Shown here piece by piece: positions 50,653 through 59,467 of a stretch of 64,000 nt of DNA; the first letter of the stretch is position 1; each line of letters opens with the position of its first letter. The stretch is from Mesorhizobium sp. ES1-4 (lineage in GTDB: Bacteria; Pseudomonadota; Alphaproteobacteria; Rhizobiales; Rhizobiaceae), in the NCBI RefSeq assembly GCF_020164745.1, contig NZ_JAIUGV010000016.1, positions 1 to 64,000 on the forward strand, written 5' to 3'. The notes beneath the pieces were generated by a model. That model was not told the origin of the DNA, did not search any database, and saw nothing but the letters and a program-made list of their open reading frames with translations. A program made the position numbers and the translations under genes.

Positions 50653-51687
50653 ATGATCCGCATGAAAACGCTCGTGTGCCGAAAGCCCGGCGAATTGAGC
50701 TTCGAAGATCGCCCGGAGCCCGGCTCGCCAGGCCCCGGATGGGCGGTGGTCAGCATCAGTCATGTCGGAATCTGTGGAACCGACTACCACATCTTCGAGG
50801 GTAAGCATCCATACCTCACCTACCCACGGATCATGGGCCATGAGGTCTCGGGAACTGTTGCGGCAATCAACGCGCCGGTGGAGATCGCGGTCGGGCAGCA
50901 GGTCCTGGTCAATCCCTATCTTGCCTGCGGAAATTGTTCGGCCTGTCGACTTGGCAAGCCGAACTGCTGCGTCGCGATCGAGGTGCTTGGCGTCCACCGT
51001 GATGGCGCCATGAGCGAGCAGATCCTTGTGCCGGCGCAGAATCTGATCCCGGCGACGGGCCTATCGCCGGTCGAGGCTGCCACGGTCGAGTTTCTGGCCA
51101 TCGGTGCTCATGCGGTTCGCAGATCCATGGCGGGTCTGGGCAATCGAACGTTAGTCGTCGGCGGTGGGCCAATCGGCCTTGGTGTCGCGCTTTTTGCGCG
51201 CATCGCGCAGCAGGATGTGACCGTCATGGACATCGATGCCGAACGGCTGGCCTTTGCTGGCAGCCGATTGGGATTCGACGTGATCGACGGGTCGAACGGT
51301 TCGACCGCCGAAGCGATAGCCGAGCGAACCGCCGGTAGCGGTTTCGATGTCGTCTACGACGCAACGGGAAATAGCCGTTCTATGCAGTCTGCCTTTGCCT
51401 ATGTTGCGCATGGCGGCGTCATGGTGATGGTCAGCGTCGTACAGGACGACATAACCTTCTCGGATCCAGAGTTCCACAAGCGGGAAATGATGCTGATCGG
51501 CAGTCGCAACGCGACGCACACCGACTTCCAGCACGTCATTGCCTCGATCCGCGCTGGAACAATACCAATTGGCCGACTCGTCACCCACCGCACGACCCTG
51601 CGCGATAGCCCACGCGACATCGCGATCTGGGCGCAGCAGAAATCCGGTCTGATCAAGGCCGTCATCGACATGACGGAAGCTGGCTGA
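50653..51687 (+). CDS. Zinc-dependent alcohol/polyol dehydrogenase
   Basis: The protein has 344 residues; an ATG three codons in is an alternative start. The catalytic zinc ligands are Cys in GICGTDYH and the His-Glu of GHEV near residue 65. Four Cys in CGNCSACRLGKPNC form the structural zinc site. The NAD(P) site is VVGGGPIGLGV near residue 175. It resembles sorbitol, idonate and threonine dehydrogenases. Its position after a sugar ABC transporter suggests that it oxidises the imported polyol. Confidence 0.88.
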   Translation: MIRMKTLVCRKPGELSFEDRPEPGSPGPGWAVVSISHVGICGTDYHIFEGKHPYLTYPRIMGHEVSGTVAAINAPVEIAVGQQVLVNPYLACGNCSACRLGKPNCCVAIEVLGVHRDGAMSEQILVPAQNLIPATGLSPVEAATVEFLAIGAHAVRRSMAGLGNRTLVVGGGPIGLGVALFARIAQQDVTVMDIDAERLAFAGSRLGFDVIDGSNGSTAEAIAERTAGSGFDVVYDATGNSRSMQSAFAYVAHGGVMVMVSVVQDDITFSDPEFHKREMMLIGSRNATHTDFQHVIASIRAGTIPIGRLVTHRTTLRDSPRDIAIWAQQKSGLIKAVIDMTEAG

Positions 51688-52156
51688 CTTCAGCAAACGC
51701 GACGCCTTGGCGGCGGCTATTGCCGTTGCCAATGCGACTGTGATGAAGTAGCGCGCGTCGGCTTCGGCTTCAAGCGGGCCGCCCGGGCAAGCGCTACGGA
51801 CTCGGCCAATGACCGCTGGCAACAAAGGCAGCCAACGCGTGCAGGAATGGTACGGCGACAGCGAGTGACCGCGGACTTCCGGGTGCCTTGCAGAGTTCCT
51901 TCGCAATTTGCATGGCGTCCGAGGCGGTTCTCGTTGCGGAGGCTTCGCCTGCGACAACGGACAATCCTCTCCGGCTGTCCTCCAGCATTTCCGATAGCGT
52001 TTCCCGGCGGCCTTGAGGAAGCTGCCGTTCTCTCGCCGAAGGTACCTTCGGCCGCCGACCAAAATGCGATCGCGCGCTCATCAGGCCCGGAATCTGAAAC
52101 CGGCCATCGCTCAGCTTGTCATCCAGCCGAGAAGCGCCGCAGCCTGGCGAGGATGG
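51688..52156. other. Stretch without a confident gene
   Basis: The space lies between the dehydrogenase and the LysR-type gene. Open frames of about 95-110 codons occur on both strands but carry no recognisable motif. Confidence 0.45.
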
Positions 52157-53056
52157 CTAGTCGATAAACGCAGCCAATTCGTCCGGCGTACCTTGTGGGA
52201 AGGCCTTCTTCAGATAGGCCAGGAACGCGGACACGCGCGCGCTGAGTAGCCGACGCGATGGATACAGCGTCCACAACACGGTGTCAGGCCCTTCAACGTC
52301 AGCCCAATGCACGAGCCGGCCAGCAGTCAGATCGTGACTCACGACCGAAAGCGGCAGGCGCGCGGCGCCGATACCGAGGCGAACCGCGTCGCGGACCATC
52401 ACAATCGAGGAGAGCGAGAGAACCGGATCGATGGCGATTGTCGACTGTCCGCTCGCCGTGGTCACTTCCCAGCTTGTTAAGGGGTCGGCCGATCCACGCA
52501 CAACAGCCGGAGCGGCTGAGCCGCCTGCCGGTCGGGCAACGGCTGGCGCCGCTACAACCACCAGCCGATCATGCAGGAAAGCCCGCCCGACAAGGTTCTC
52601 GTCGGCCCTGGGGTTCACCCGTATCACGAGATCGTATCCCTCTTCGACCATGTCGACCGCACGATCGTCTGCCGTGACCTCCAGCCGCACCTCGGGGTAT
52701 TGCTGCGCGAACCCAGCGGCGAGCTTGCCCATTGCAGTTTGCGAGAAGAGTAACGGGGCACTGATGCGCAGCCGGCCCCGTGGCCTGTCACTGCCCGACG
52801 CGACAGCGCTGGCCGTCTCGTCGAGTTCGGTGAGCAATACCGCGGTTCGCTCATAGAGGGCCCGCCCCTCCTCGGTGAGCTTCAGATCGCGCGCGCCGCG
52901 CTCGAATAGGCGTAGACCCAGCACAACCTCCAATTCCGACACGCGCCGGGACAGGGTTGCCTTGGGGCGCCCAGTAGCGCGTGCGGCGCGCCCGAACCCT
53001 CCATGCCGGGCAACAAGGTTGAAATCAGCGAGCCCGAGCAGATTTACGTGTTCCAC
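52157..53056 (-). CDS. LysR-type transcriptional regulator
   Basis: The protein has 299 residues from a GTG start. The winged helix occupies the first 60 residues (FNLVARHGGFGRAARATGRPKATLSRRVSELE), followed by a typical periplasmic-binding-like effector domain (RLRISAPLLFSQTAMGKL). It is divergent from the NmrA-like gene with a 94-base gap, the usual arrangement for a regulator and its target. Confidence 0.88.
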   Translation of the reverse strand: MEHVNLLGLADFNLVARHGGFGRAARATGRPKATLSRRVSELEVVLGLRLFERGARDLKLTEEGRALYERTAVLLTELDETASAVASGSDRPRGRLRISAPLLFSQTAMGKLAAGFAQQYPEVRLEVTADDRAVDMVEEGYDLVIRVNPRADENLVGRAFLHDRLVVVAAPAVARPAGGSAAPAVVRGSADPLTSWEVTTASGQSTIAIDPVLSLSSIVMVRDAVRLGIGAARLPLSVVSHDLTAGRLVHWADVEGPDTVLWTLYPSRRLLSARVSAFLAYLKKAFPQGTPDELAAFID

Positions 53057-53150
53057 GAATGAGACGACCTGTCCAAATATGGCATCTATTGGATCAATTG
53101 TGGATCACTAATTTGTGGGACGTCAATAGTGACACGTCAGGAGATACCCC
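53057..53150. promoter_or_regulatory. LysR/NmrA divergent control region
   Basis: TTGTGG occurs twice, about 15 bp apart, and GGATCA occurs twice with the two separated by five bases. These may be LysR-type binding sites. AGGAG lies directly before the NmrA-like ATG. Confidence 0.35.
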
Positions 53151-54032
53151 ATGACTATCCTCGTTATAGGCGCCACCGGCCGTGTTGGCCGCCATGTCGT
53201 CGACCAACTCGTTCAGCGCGGCGCCAAGGTGCGCGTGCTCACCCGCGATCCCTCCAACGCCAAGTTCCCCGCCGGCGTGGAAATCGCACAGGGCGAACTG
53301 CTCGACATCGAGGCGCTGCGCAGCGCCTTCAACGGCGTCAGCACCCTGTTCTTGCTCAATGCGGTCACCGGTGACGAATTCACCCAGGCCATCATCACCC
53401 TGAACATCGCTCGGGAATCGGGCGTCGAGCGGGTGGTCTATCTGTCGGTGCTCAACGCCGATCGCGCCGTGAACGTGCCGCATTTCGCGGTGAAGTCCGG
53501 CGCCGAGCGGATGCTCGAGCAGATGGGCTTCAGCGCCACGATCCTGCGCCCATCCTACTTCATCGACAATGAGATCATGATCAAGGACGTGATCTTCAAC
53601 TACGGCGTCTATCCGATGCCGATCGGCGGCAAGGGCGTGGCTATGGTCGATGCCCGCGACATCGCCGAGGTCGCGGCGATCGAATTGATCCGTCGCGACA
53701 GAGCGCCAGGCAAGCTGCCGAACCAGATCATCAATCTGGTCGGGCCCGACACCCTGACAGGTTCGGACGTGGCCGCGATCTGGTCGGAGGTTCTCGGCCG
53801 CCCCGTTGCCTATGGCGGCGATGATCCCAGCGGGTTTGAACAGAACATGGCGACCTTCATGCCTAAGTGGATGGCCTATGAGATGCGGCTCATGGCCGAG
53901 CGCTATGCCAGCGACGGCATGATCCCGGAAGCCGGTGACGTCAAGCGTCTGACCAAGATCCTTGGCCGCCCGCTGCACTCCTATCGCGACTTCGCGTCGA
54001 GGCTCGCCGCGCAGCAGGACGCGACGGCCTGA
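53151..54032 (+). CDS. NmrA/SDR-like NAD(P)-binding protein
   Basis: The protein has 293 residues. ILVIGATGRVGRHVVDQLVQ at the N-terminus is the GxxGxxG nucleotide-binding motif. VERVVYLSVLNAD and ATILRPSYFIDN follow, as in NmrA/quinone-reductase-like proteins. The catalytic Tyr-Lys pair of classical SDRs is not obvious, so it may be a redox sensor or an atypical reductase. It is probably controlled by the adjacent LysR protein. Confidence 0.85.
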   Translation: MTILVIGATGRVGRHVVDQLVQRGAKVRVLTRDPSNAKFPAGVEIAQGELLDIEALRSAFNGVSTLFLLNAVTGDEFTQAIITLNIARESGVERVVYLSVLNADRAVNVPHFAVKSGAERMLEQMGFSATILRPSYFIDNEIMIKDVIFNYGVYPMPIGGKGVAMVDARDIAEVAAIELIRRDRAPGKLPNQIINLVGPDTLTGSDVAAIWSEVLGRPVAYGGDDPSGFEQNMATFMPKWMAYEMRLMAERYASDGMIPEAGDVKRLTKILGRPLHSYRDFASRLAAQQDATA

Positions 54033-54427
54033 ACCCGCAGAGGCCACAAGGCCGCCTTGCTGCCCATGCCGAAGCGCACCGCGAGTTGCTCGCGGAGGGC
54101 AAGCTTTGATCTGGGAAGGTGTGAGCGGGGTCGCCGATAGGGCGGTCCCGCCGGTCCCGCTATCACCGCGCCGAAAGTCCCTGCCCGTTGATCGACACAG
54201 TGGGCCTCGCCACGATGATGATCGTCGGTCGCGTCTGCTTCAGGCGGGCACGTTCGTTCTCGCTCCTGACAAAGAAACGTTCGGGAGCCAGGCGGTGGAG
54301 AATTCACAGTGATCCTCATACTGCACCATCTTAAGTCACCCTTAATACGTTGGGCGCGAGACTAAGGAAAGCGCCTCCAATTTCCCACAGAATCAGCGCA
54401 TGTGGCCGGGATTGGTCTTTTGCACCA
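54033..54427. other. Intergenic stretch without a recognisable gene
   Basis: Nothing recognisable occurs between the NmrA-like gene and the start of the GGDEF-EAL gene, apart from upstream in-frame ATG alternatives for the latter. Confidence 0.45.
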
Positions 54428-56998
54428 ATGTTTTACATGAAACCATTGAAGGACGTTAGTGTTAGAACCAAGCTATCTCTAGGCTATGGACTGGCGTTGC
54501 TGTGCATCGTGGCAGTAGGGCTATTTGGCGTCGCCCAGTTGCGATCTCTCAATGAAGTCACACGTCAGATCACCGGCGTTTGGTTGCCGCAGGTCCAAGT
54601 CGTGGAGGAAATGAAGCGCAACCTCGCCGAACACCAGCTCTATGCGACATTGCGCATGCGCACGGACGACACTCGACAGCTTCAGGGCATCGATGCCGAG
54701 ATGGCGAGGGAGAGCGATGAGATCCTAAAAGGTCGGCGTGCCTACCGTAGGAGCGCCGGATCGCGAGCCGAGCAGGATTTGTTCGATCAGTTCGTTTATC
54801 TGTGGACGGCCTATCAAGACTCCCTGACATCGATTTTCCCGCTCCTGGAAACAGGAGAGCGAATAAAGGCGCTCAAAGAGTTCGAGACGGTATCGCTCCC
54901 GACCGTTACCGGGGCGGCGCAGCGGCTGGATGACCTGCTGGCCCTCACCAATCAACGCAGCACGGCTGTCGCGGCCATGGCGGACCGCACCTACACCATC
55001 GCGCAGCGGCTGACCTGGGCCGCGATTGTCTTTGCCGCAGCATGCCTCGGCGGCCTGGTCGTCTGGATTCGACACAATGTCAGCAAGCCGATCCTCACCG
55101 TGAGCGAGGCGATGCATCGCCTGACGCTGGGTGACCACCGCTCAACCCTCGTTGCACCGAAAAGGGATCGCCGCGACGAGATCGGGATGTTGTTCTCGGC
55201 CTTTGCCGGCTACCGTGCCAGCCTGGAGCGCAGTGAGGCTCTGGCACGCGAGGCGGAGCTGGAACGGCAACATCTGGCTGCGGCAGCAGCAAACATGCCG
55301 GTGGGTCTTTGCATGTTCGATGCCGAGCGGCGGCTGGTTTTTTGCAACCAGACCTACGCTGACCTCTACCACCTGCCTGAGATCCTGACCCGTCCAGGCG
55401 CGCATTGGGCCGATTTGAAGCGGTTCCGGATCGCCGCGGGGCTGTATGTCGGCCCGGAGCCGGAAAAATATCTGGAAGAACTCTCGGCGACGATCGATCG
55501 TGCCGAGCGCGTTGTGAGCCTCGTCGAACTCCGGGACGGGCGCACGATCGACCTCATCCACCAGCCGCTGCCAGGCGGCGGATGGCTTGCCACGCACCAC
55601 GACGTGACCGATTTGCGGCGCAGCGAGGCCCGCATCTCGCACATGGCGCGCCACGACGGGCTTACCGATCTTCCAAACCGCATATTGTTCCACGAACGCG
55701 CCGAGGAAGCTCTGATCGAGATGAGCCGGCACGGAGGCAAGGTCGCCGTCCTTTGCCTCGATCTCGATCATTTCAAGACAGTCAAAGACACGCTGGGGCA
55801 TCCGATTGGGGACGCCCTGCTGAAGGAGGTCGCCGCCAGGCTGAGGCGCGTCGTCCGTGAAGGCGACACGGTGGCCAGGCTCGGTGGCGATGAGTTCGTG
55901 ATCGTTCAAAAGGGAGCCGATCAGCCGGTCGAGGCCACCGCCATTGCTCAAAGGGTCATAGACGCGCTGAGCGCACCTTACATCGTCGATGGACACGGGG
56001 TTATGATCAGCGCCAGCGTCGGCATTTCGATTGCGCCGGACGATGGCGAGAACGCCGATCAACTGCTCAAGAACGGTGACATGGCGCTCTACCGGGCAAA
56101 GGCGGACGGACGCAGTACATATAGGTTCTTCGAGCCGGAAATGGATGCCCGCATGCAAGCGCGGCGGTTTCTTGAACTCGATCTGCGCGAGGCGGTGGGA
56201 CGGGAGCAGTTCGAGATCTATTACCAGCCGCTCCTCAATATCGGCCGCGGCGAGGTCAGCTGCTTCGAGGCTCTGCTCCGCTGGCATCACCCGAAGCGCG
56301 GCATCATCTCCCCGGCAGAGTTCATTCCCCTGGCTGAGGAGATCGGCCTCATCGTCCCGATCGGTGACTGGGTGATCAAGCAAGCGTGTCTCGACGCAGC
56401 AAGCTGGCCCAAAGGCATCAAGGTTGCGGTCAATCTGTCGCCGACGCAGTTTCGCAACACGCGCTTGCTTTCGACGATCGTCGAGGCACTGGATGCCTCG
56501 GGGCTGCCCGCGGGCCAACTCGAGCTTGAGATCACAGAGACGGTGCTACTGGCCAACAGCCCGGCGACTCTCGCGCTGCTGCAGCAGATCCACATACTGG
56601 GGGTGCACATCGCGATGGACGACTTCGGAACCGGATATTCGAGCTTGAGCTATCTGCGCTCTTTCCCGTTCGACAAGATCAAGATCGACCAGTCCTTTGT
56701 GAGGGATGCCGATGACGTCGACAGCTCGGTTGCCATCATCCGGGCCGTCACGAGCCTTGGCAACAGCCTCGGGATTCAGACCACCGCCGAAGGGGTCGAG
56801 ACAGCGGAGCAGCTCGAACGCGTACGGAGAGAAGGCTGCACCGAGGCACAGGGTTTCCTGCTTAGCCGGCCGCTCCCTGCTCGGGACATCCCCGCAATGC
56901 TGGAGCGGACCCGCGCCGTCGTGGCTGGCGACATCGTCGAACCTGCACCCGAAATGACGGACGAGCGGAAAGGCCTGGGTCGCAGAAGTGCTGTGTAA
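54428..56998 (+). CDS. Membrane GGDEF-EAL protein with HAMP and PAS domains
   Basis: The protein has 856 residues from the ATG at 54428; an ATG three codons later and one 26 codons upstream also fit. Two membrane helices (about residues 15-40 and 200-225) enclose a periplasmic helical sensor. A HAMP domain, a PAS-like domain (MPVGLCMFDAERRLVFCN), GGDEF and EAL follow. GGDEF is canonical (RLGGDEFVI) with an RxxD inhibitory site five residues before it. EAL retains catalytic residues: EAL in FEALLRWHH, Asn in NLSP, ITE, DDFGTGYSS, KIDQSF and AEGVET. It can in principle both make and degrade cyclic di-GMP. Confidence 0.93.
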   Translation: MFYMKPLKDVSVRTKLSLGYGLALLCIVAVGLFGVAQLRSLNEVTRQITGVWLPQVQVVEEMKRNLAEHQLYATLRMRTDDTRQLQGIDAEMARESDEILKGRRAYRRSAGSRAEQDLFDQFVYLWTAYQDSLTSIFPLLETGERIKALKEFETVSLPTVTGAAQRLDDLLALTNQRSTAVAAMADRTYTIAQRLTWAAIVFAAACLGGLVVWIRHNVSKPILTVSEAMHRLTLGDHRSTLVAPKRDRRDEIGMLFSAFAGYRASLERSEALAREAELERQHLAAAAANMPVGLCMFDAERRLVFCNQTYADLYHLPEILTRPGAHWADLKRFRIAAGLYVGPEPEKYLEELSATIDRAERVVSLVELRDGRTIDLIHQPLPGGGWLATHHDVTDLRRSEARISHMARHDGLTDLPNRILFHERAEEALIEMSRHGGKVAVLCLDLDHFKTVKDTLGHPIGDALLKEVAARLRRVVREGDTVARLGGDEFVIVQKGADQPVEATAIAQRVIDALSAPYIVDGHGVMISASVGISIAPDDGENADQLLKNGDMALYRAKADGRSTYRFFEPEMDARMQARRFLELDLREAVGREQFEIYYQPLLNIGRGEVSCFEALLRWHHPKRGIISPAEFIPLAEEIGLIVPIGDWVIKQACLDAASWPKGIKVAVNLSPTQFRNTRLLSTIVEALDASGLPAGQLELEITETVLLANSPATLALLQQIHILGVHIAMDDFGTGYSSLSYLRSFPFDKIKIDQSFVRDADDVDSSVAIIRAVTSLGNSLGIQTTAEGVETAEQLERVRREGCTEAQGFLLSRPLPARDIPAMLERTRAVVAGDIVEPAPEMTDERKGLGRRSAV

Positions 56999-57196
56999 AT
57001 AACGCCTACGTCGCCCGTCATGGCATCGATCTGTTCCGCTCGATACTGGCCGGATGGGGTTGCGGTTGGCAGCTCGATGCGCTCCACGAGCGGCTGTCGG
57101 ATCGGACCGTTGACCGTTTGTCTCAATTGCAATAGCAGGGTTCGATGTGAGACAATGCAACCGTCAGCTGCCGAATAGTCGCGACAGGGTGCGAAT

Positions 57197-57397
57197 ATGT
57201 CCACCGATCCAGTTAAAGTCCCTCGCGATTTCAGGTTGTCGGATATTGAATTTGGCGCTGACTACACAGATGAAGGCGTCGCAATAACTCTCGTTGATGA
57301 TCAAGGAGAGCGCTTACGCTTTCACGTAAATGTAACTACGGGGGAATTGCTCTGCGAGCGAATAGCTGACGCTCTTGAAGTCAGGTACGGCACCTAA
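57197..57397 (+). CDS. Small orphan protein of 66 residues
   Basis: The ATG at 57197 has AGGGTG upstream. The sequence is acidic and beta-like (FGADYTDEGVAITLVDDQGERLRFHVNVTTG), with a clean end. No family is recognised. The coding impression rests on amino acid pattern and ribosome site. It stands alone between the GGDEF-EAL gene and the AhpD-like gene. Confidence 0.5.
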   Translation: MSTDPVKVPRDFRLSDIEFGADYTDEGVAITLVDDQGERLRFHVNVTTGELLCERIADALEVRYGT

Positions 57398-57852
57398 CGC
57401 ACCCACGAATAACCTGCGAGGATCTCGCCTCAATGGTACAGTAAGTATTTGATATTGCAATCTTGCCGTTGGCGCGTCGAGGCGCTTTTGCTCCGTTGCG
57501 CCATCTCCGGAGCAACTGGGTTAGGAACCCAGCGGGGGACGCCCCGCAATCGGTGACAAATAAGATTACTATCGGCCGTCGAGATGCACGCCACATCCGA
57601 CAAGTCAGATCGCAAACGCTGACAAAAGTACCGTCAGCGCCCATCGTCGGCATCTCAACACCCCACGCAACCAGGTCAAACCCGAGTTGCATCAAACGTC
57701 CTCCAACCACTGGAGGATAGACATGGGATGGTTTCAGAATTCGGAAAAATCGTACGCCAAGCCTTATGAGCCCTTCCTTAATGGTTCACCTTCGGCGCCC
57801 TCGACTTGCCGGCCGGAGCGCCACATGGTGGCGGCTCCGACCGGTGCGATCC
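57398..57852. other. Intergenic region with a possible truncated gene start
   Basis: A GGAGGATAGAC ribosome site precedes the ATG at 57723 (MGWFQNSEKSYAK). That frame runs to 57944 and overlaps the AhpD-like gene antisense, so only the first dozen residues look genuine. It may be the stub of a deleted gene. Nothing else stands out. Confidence 0.4.
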
Positions 57853-58392
57853 TTACGCAACCAGTTTGGACGCGGCCGGGAAGTCGACGGGCACGCGGGT
57901 TACTGCATGAAGATAGTTGCTCACCGTCTTATCGCCGACGATGACAATTGTGTCCACGAGGTTTTCCTTTGTCCAGCCGGCCGCGAAGAACGCATCGACG
58001 AGCCCTTGATCGGCATGACCGCGCTGGATCACAACGGCTTTCACCAGGCGGGCCAATGCGTCGAGTTTCGCGTCAAAGCTCGCTTGACCGCGGCGGATTT
58101 CGAGAATCTGCGCATCCGAAAATCCGACCATTTTTCCAACGAAAGTATGTGCGGCGAGGCAGTATTCGCATTCGTTGACCTGGCTTACGACCAGGTTAAT
58201 CACTTCCCGAGCCTTGGCCGTCATGCTGCTTTTCGCATTCTGGAAGGCGAGGTAATTGCCTAGCGCATGTTCGGAATGGGCGAACGTTGCATACAGGTTC
58301 GGCACGGTGCCGAGGCTCGCCTTCAGCTTGTCGAAGAGCGCCTGATTGACAGGCGATACCTCATCGCGGGTCGGCACGTTGATCTTGGTCAT
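57853..58392 (-). CDS. AhpD-like carboxymuconolactone decarboxylase family protein
   Basis: The protein has 179 residues from the ATG at 58392, with AGGAG upstream. ECEYC near residue 85 is the redox-active CxxC, with His in LAAHTF two turns later, as in AhpD-type alkylhydroperoxidases. The surrounding helices match the family. It is divergent from a TetR gene with a large palindromic operator between the two, so it is probably repressed by it and induced by an oxidant or electrophile. Confidence 0.88.
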   Translation of the reverse strand: MTKINVPTRDEVSPVNQALFDKLKASLGTVPNLYATFAHSEHALGNYLAFQNAKSSMTAKAREVINLVVSQVNECEYCLAAHTFVGKMVGFSDAQILEIRRGQASFDAKLDALARLVKAVVIQRGHADQGLVDAFFAAGWTKENLVDTIVIVGDKTVSNYLHAVTRVPVDFPAASKLVA

Positions 58393-58430
58393 GCTTTTTC
58401 TCCTAACAGGGTGGTTCCAGAAGTTGGTGA

Positions 58431-58470
58431 CGGGTTCATATTTGTAACGACCGCTACAAATATGAACCCG
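58431..58470. promoter_or_regulatory. Sixteen-base-pair palindromic operator between the AhpD-like and TetR genes
   Basis: CGGGTTCATATTTGTA (58431-58446) and TACAAATATGAACCCG (58455-58470) are perfect arms around an eight-base spacer. The core resembles TTTGTA-CG-CG-TACAAA. A second partial site, ATCGATCGCTACAAC, lies near 58500, closer to the TetR start. This is typical of a TetR autoregulatory region. Confidence 0.75.
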
Positions 58471-58531
58471 CGCGCGCCGGCCTGTCAACAAAATTCTTTA
58501 TCGATCGCTACAACAACGCTATAATGACCCC

Positions 58532-59119
58532 ATGGCACGAACGATTGCTTTCGACTACGAGCGGGCTCTGGACAAGGCGATGCGGCTGTTCTGGAAGCAC
58601 GGCTACGCCGGGACCGGGCTACGCGATCTCCTGAAGGTTATGGGGATTGGCGAAGGCTCGTTTTACAACACCCTCAAGGGCAAGAAGCAGCTCTATCTGG
58701 CATGTGTGGAGCGTTATGAGAAGACGGAGGGCCGCAAGCGCGCCCAGGCGCTGATGTCTGCGCCCACGGCCAGCCAGGGAATTCGCGCGCTGTTCGGCGT
58801 CGTGCTCGACTGCCTGGACGATCCGCAGACACCGTCCCGCCTCTGCATGTCGGCGGCGATGGCGTCGGAGGAGGTGCTGTCGGAACCTGACTTGCGGCAG
58901 CTCGTGGAAGACCGTGAGGAAAAATTCCAGGCGAGCCTTGCCGAGCGGCTGAGCCAGGATCGGGATAAAGGTGTGCTGCCGGCCACGTTCGATCCGCAGA
59001 CCAACGCATCGATCATTGCCACCTACGTGCAAGGCATCTGGCGCGTGGCACTGGTGGATTTCGACCGGCCCCGTTTCGAGCGGCAGATCGATGTTTTCCT
59101 GACCGGCCTGGGGCTTTAG
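58532..59119 (+). CDS. TetR family regulator
   Basis: This 195-residue protein has the N-terminal helix-turn-helix FWKHGYAGTGLRDLLKVMGIGEGSFYNTLKGKKQLY. The remaining helices form the ligand domain, with a Cys in SRLCMSAAMASE that may be relevant if it senses oxidants. It lies opposite the AhpD-like gene, which is most likely its target. Confidence 0.9.
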   Translation: MARTIAFDYERALDKAMRLFWKHGYAGTGLRDLLKVMGIGEGSFYNTLKGKKQLYLACVERYEKTEGRKRAQALMSAPTASQGIRALFGVVLDCLDDPQTPSRLCMSAAMASEEVLSEPDLRQLVEDREEKFQASLAERLSQDRDKGVLPATFDPQTNASIIATYVQGIWRVALVDFDRPRFERQIDVFLTGLGL

Positions 59120-59220
59120 GCCCGGATGTCCGGATTACCGGCGCGGCGAAACGTCAGCTCGACCCTTGTTTTCCGGCAGTCCAGCAGAGAGTTCGATATG
59201 GAAATGCGTATACCGAGCGG

Positions 59221-59364
59221 ATGGAATTCGCGAGCGAACGGATTGCCGATCTCATCGGCAAGGACCAATCGTTTACGGCAGAAGTGCGCGGGGACATGCT
59301 CAAACAGCAAGGTATGCTCACCAACGGGCAGCCACTTAAGGAGGAGTTTCGGCGGGTCGGCTAA
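59221..59364 (+). CDS. Short ORF of 47 residues, possible gene remnant
   Basis: The frame from the ATG at 59221 encodes a charged helical protein (MEFASERIADLIGKD to LKEEFRRVG) and stops at 59364. The composition is coding-like. No family is recognised and the ribosome site is weak. The open frame extends upstream in the same phase without a clear start, so it may be the 3' end of a lost gene. Confidence 0.3.
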   Translation: MEFASERIADLIGKDQSFTAEVRGDMLKQQGMLTNGQPLKEEFRRVG

Positions 59365-59467
59365 TCGTAGCGTCCGTTGGGCCCCCTAATGGGTTTATCC
59401 AGATGAAGTGAGCCTGCCGCTGTGAGTGGCAGTGCTATCCTTTCCTACTCCAACGTCCGGGGCCCCC

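Noticed and set aside
51151..52062. 303-codon minus-strand ORF
   Set aside because: Most of it is antisense to the zinc dehydrogenase; the rest shows no domain.
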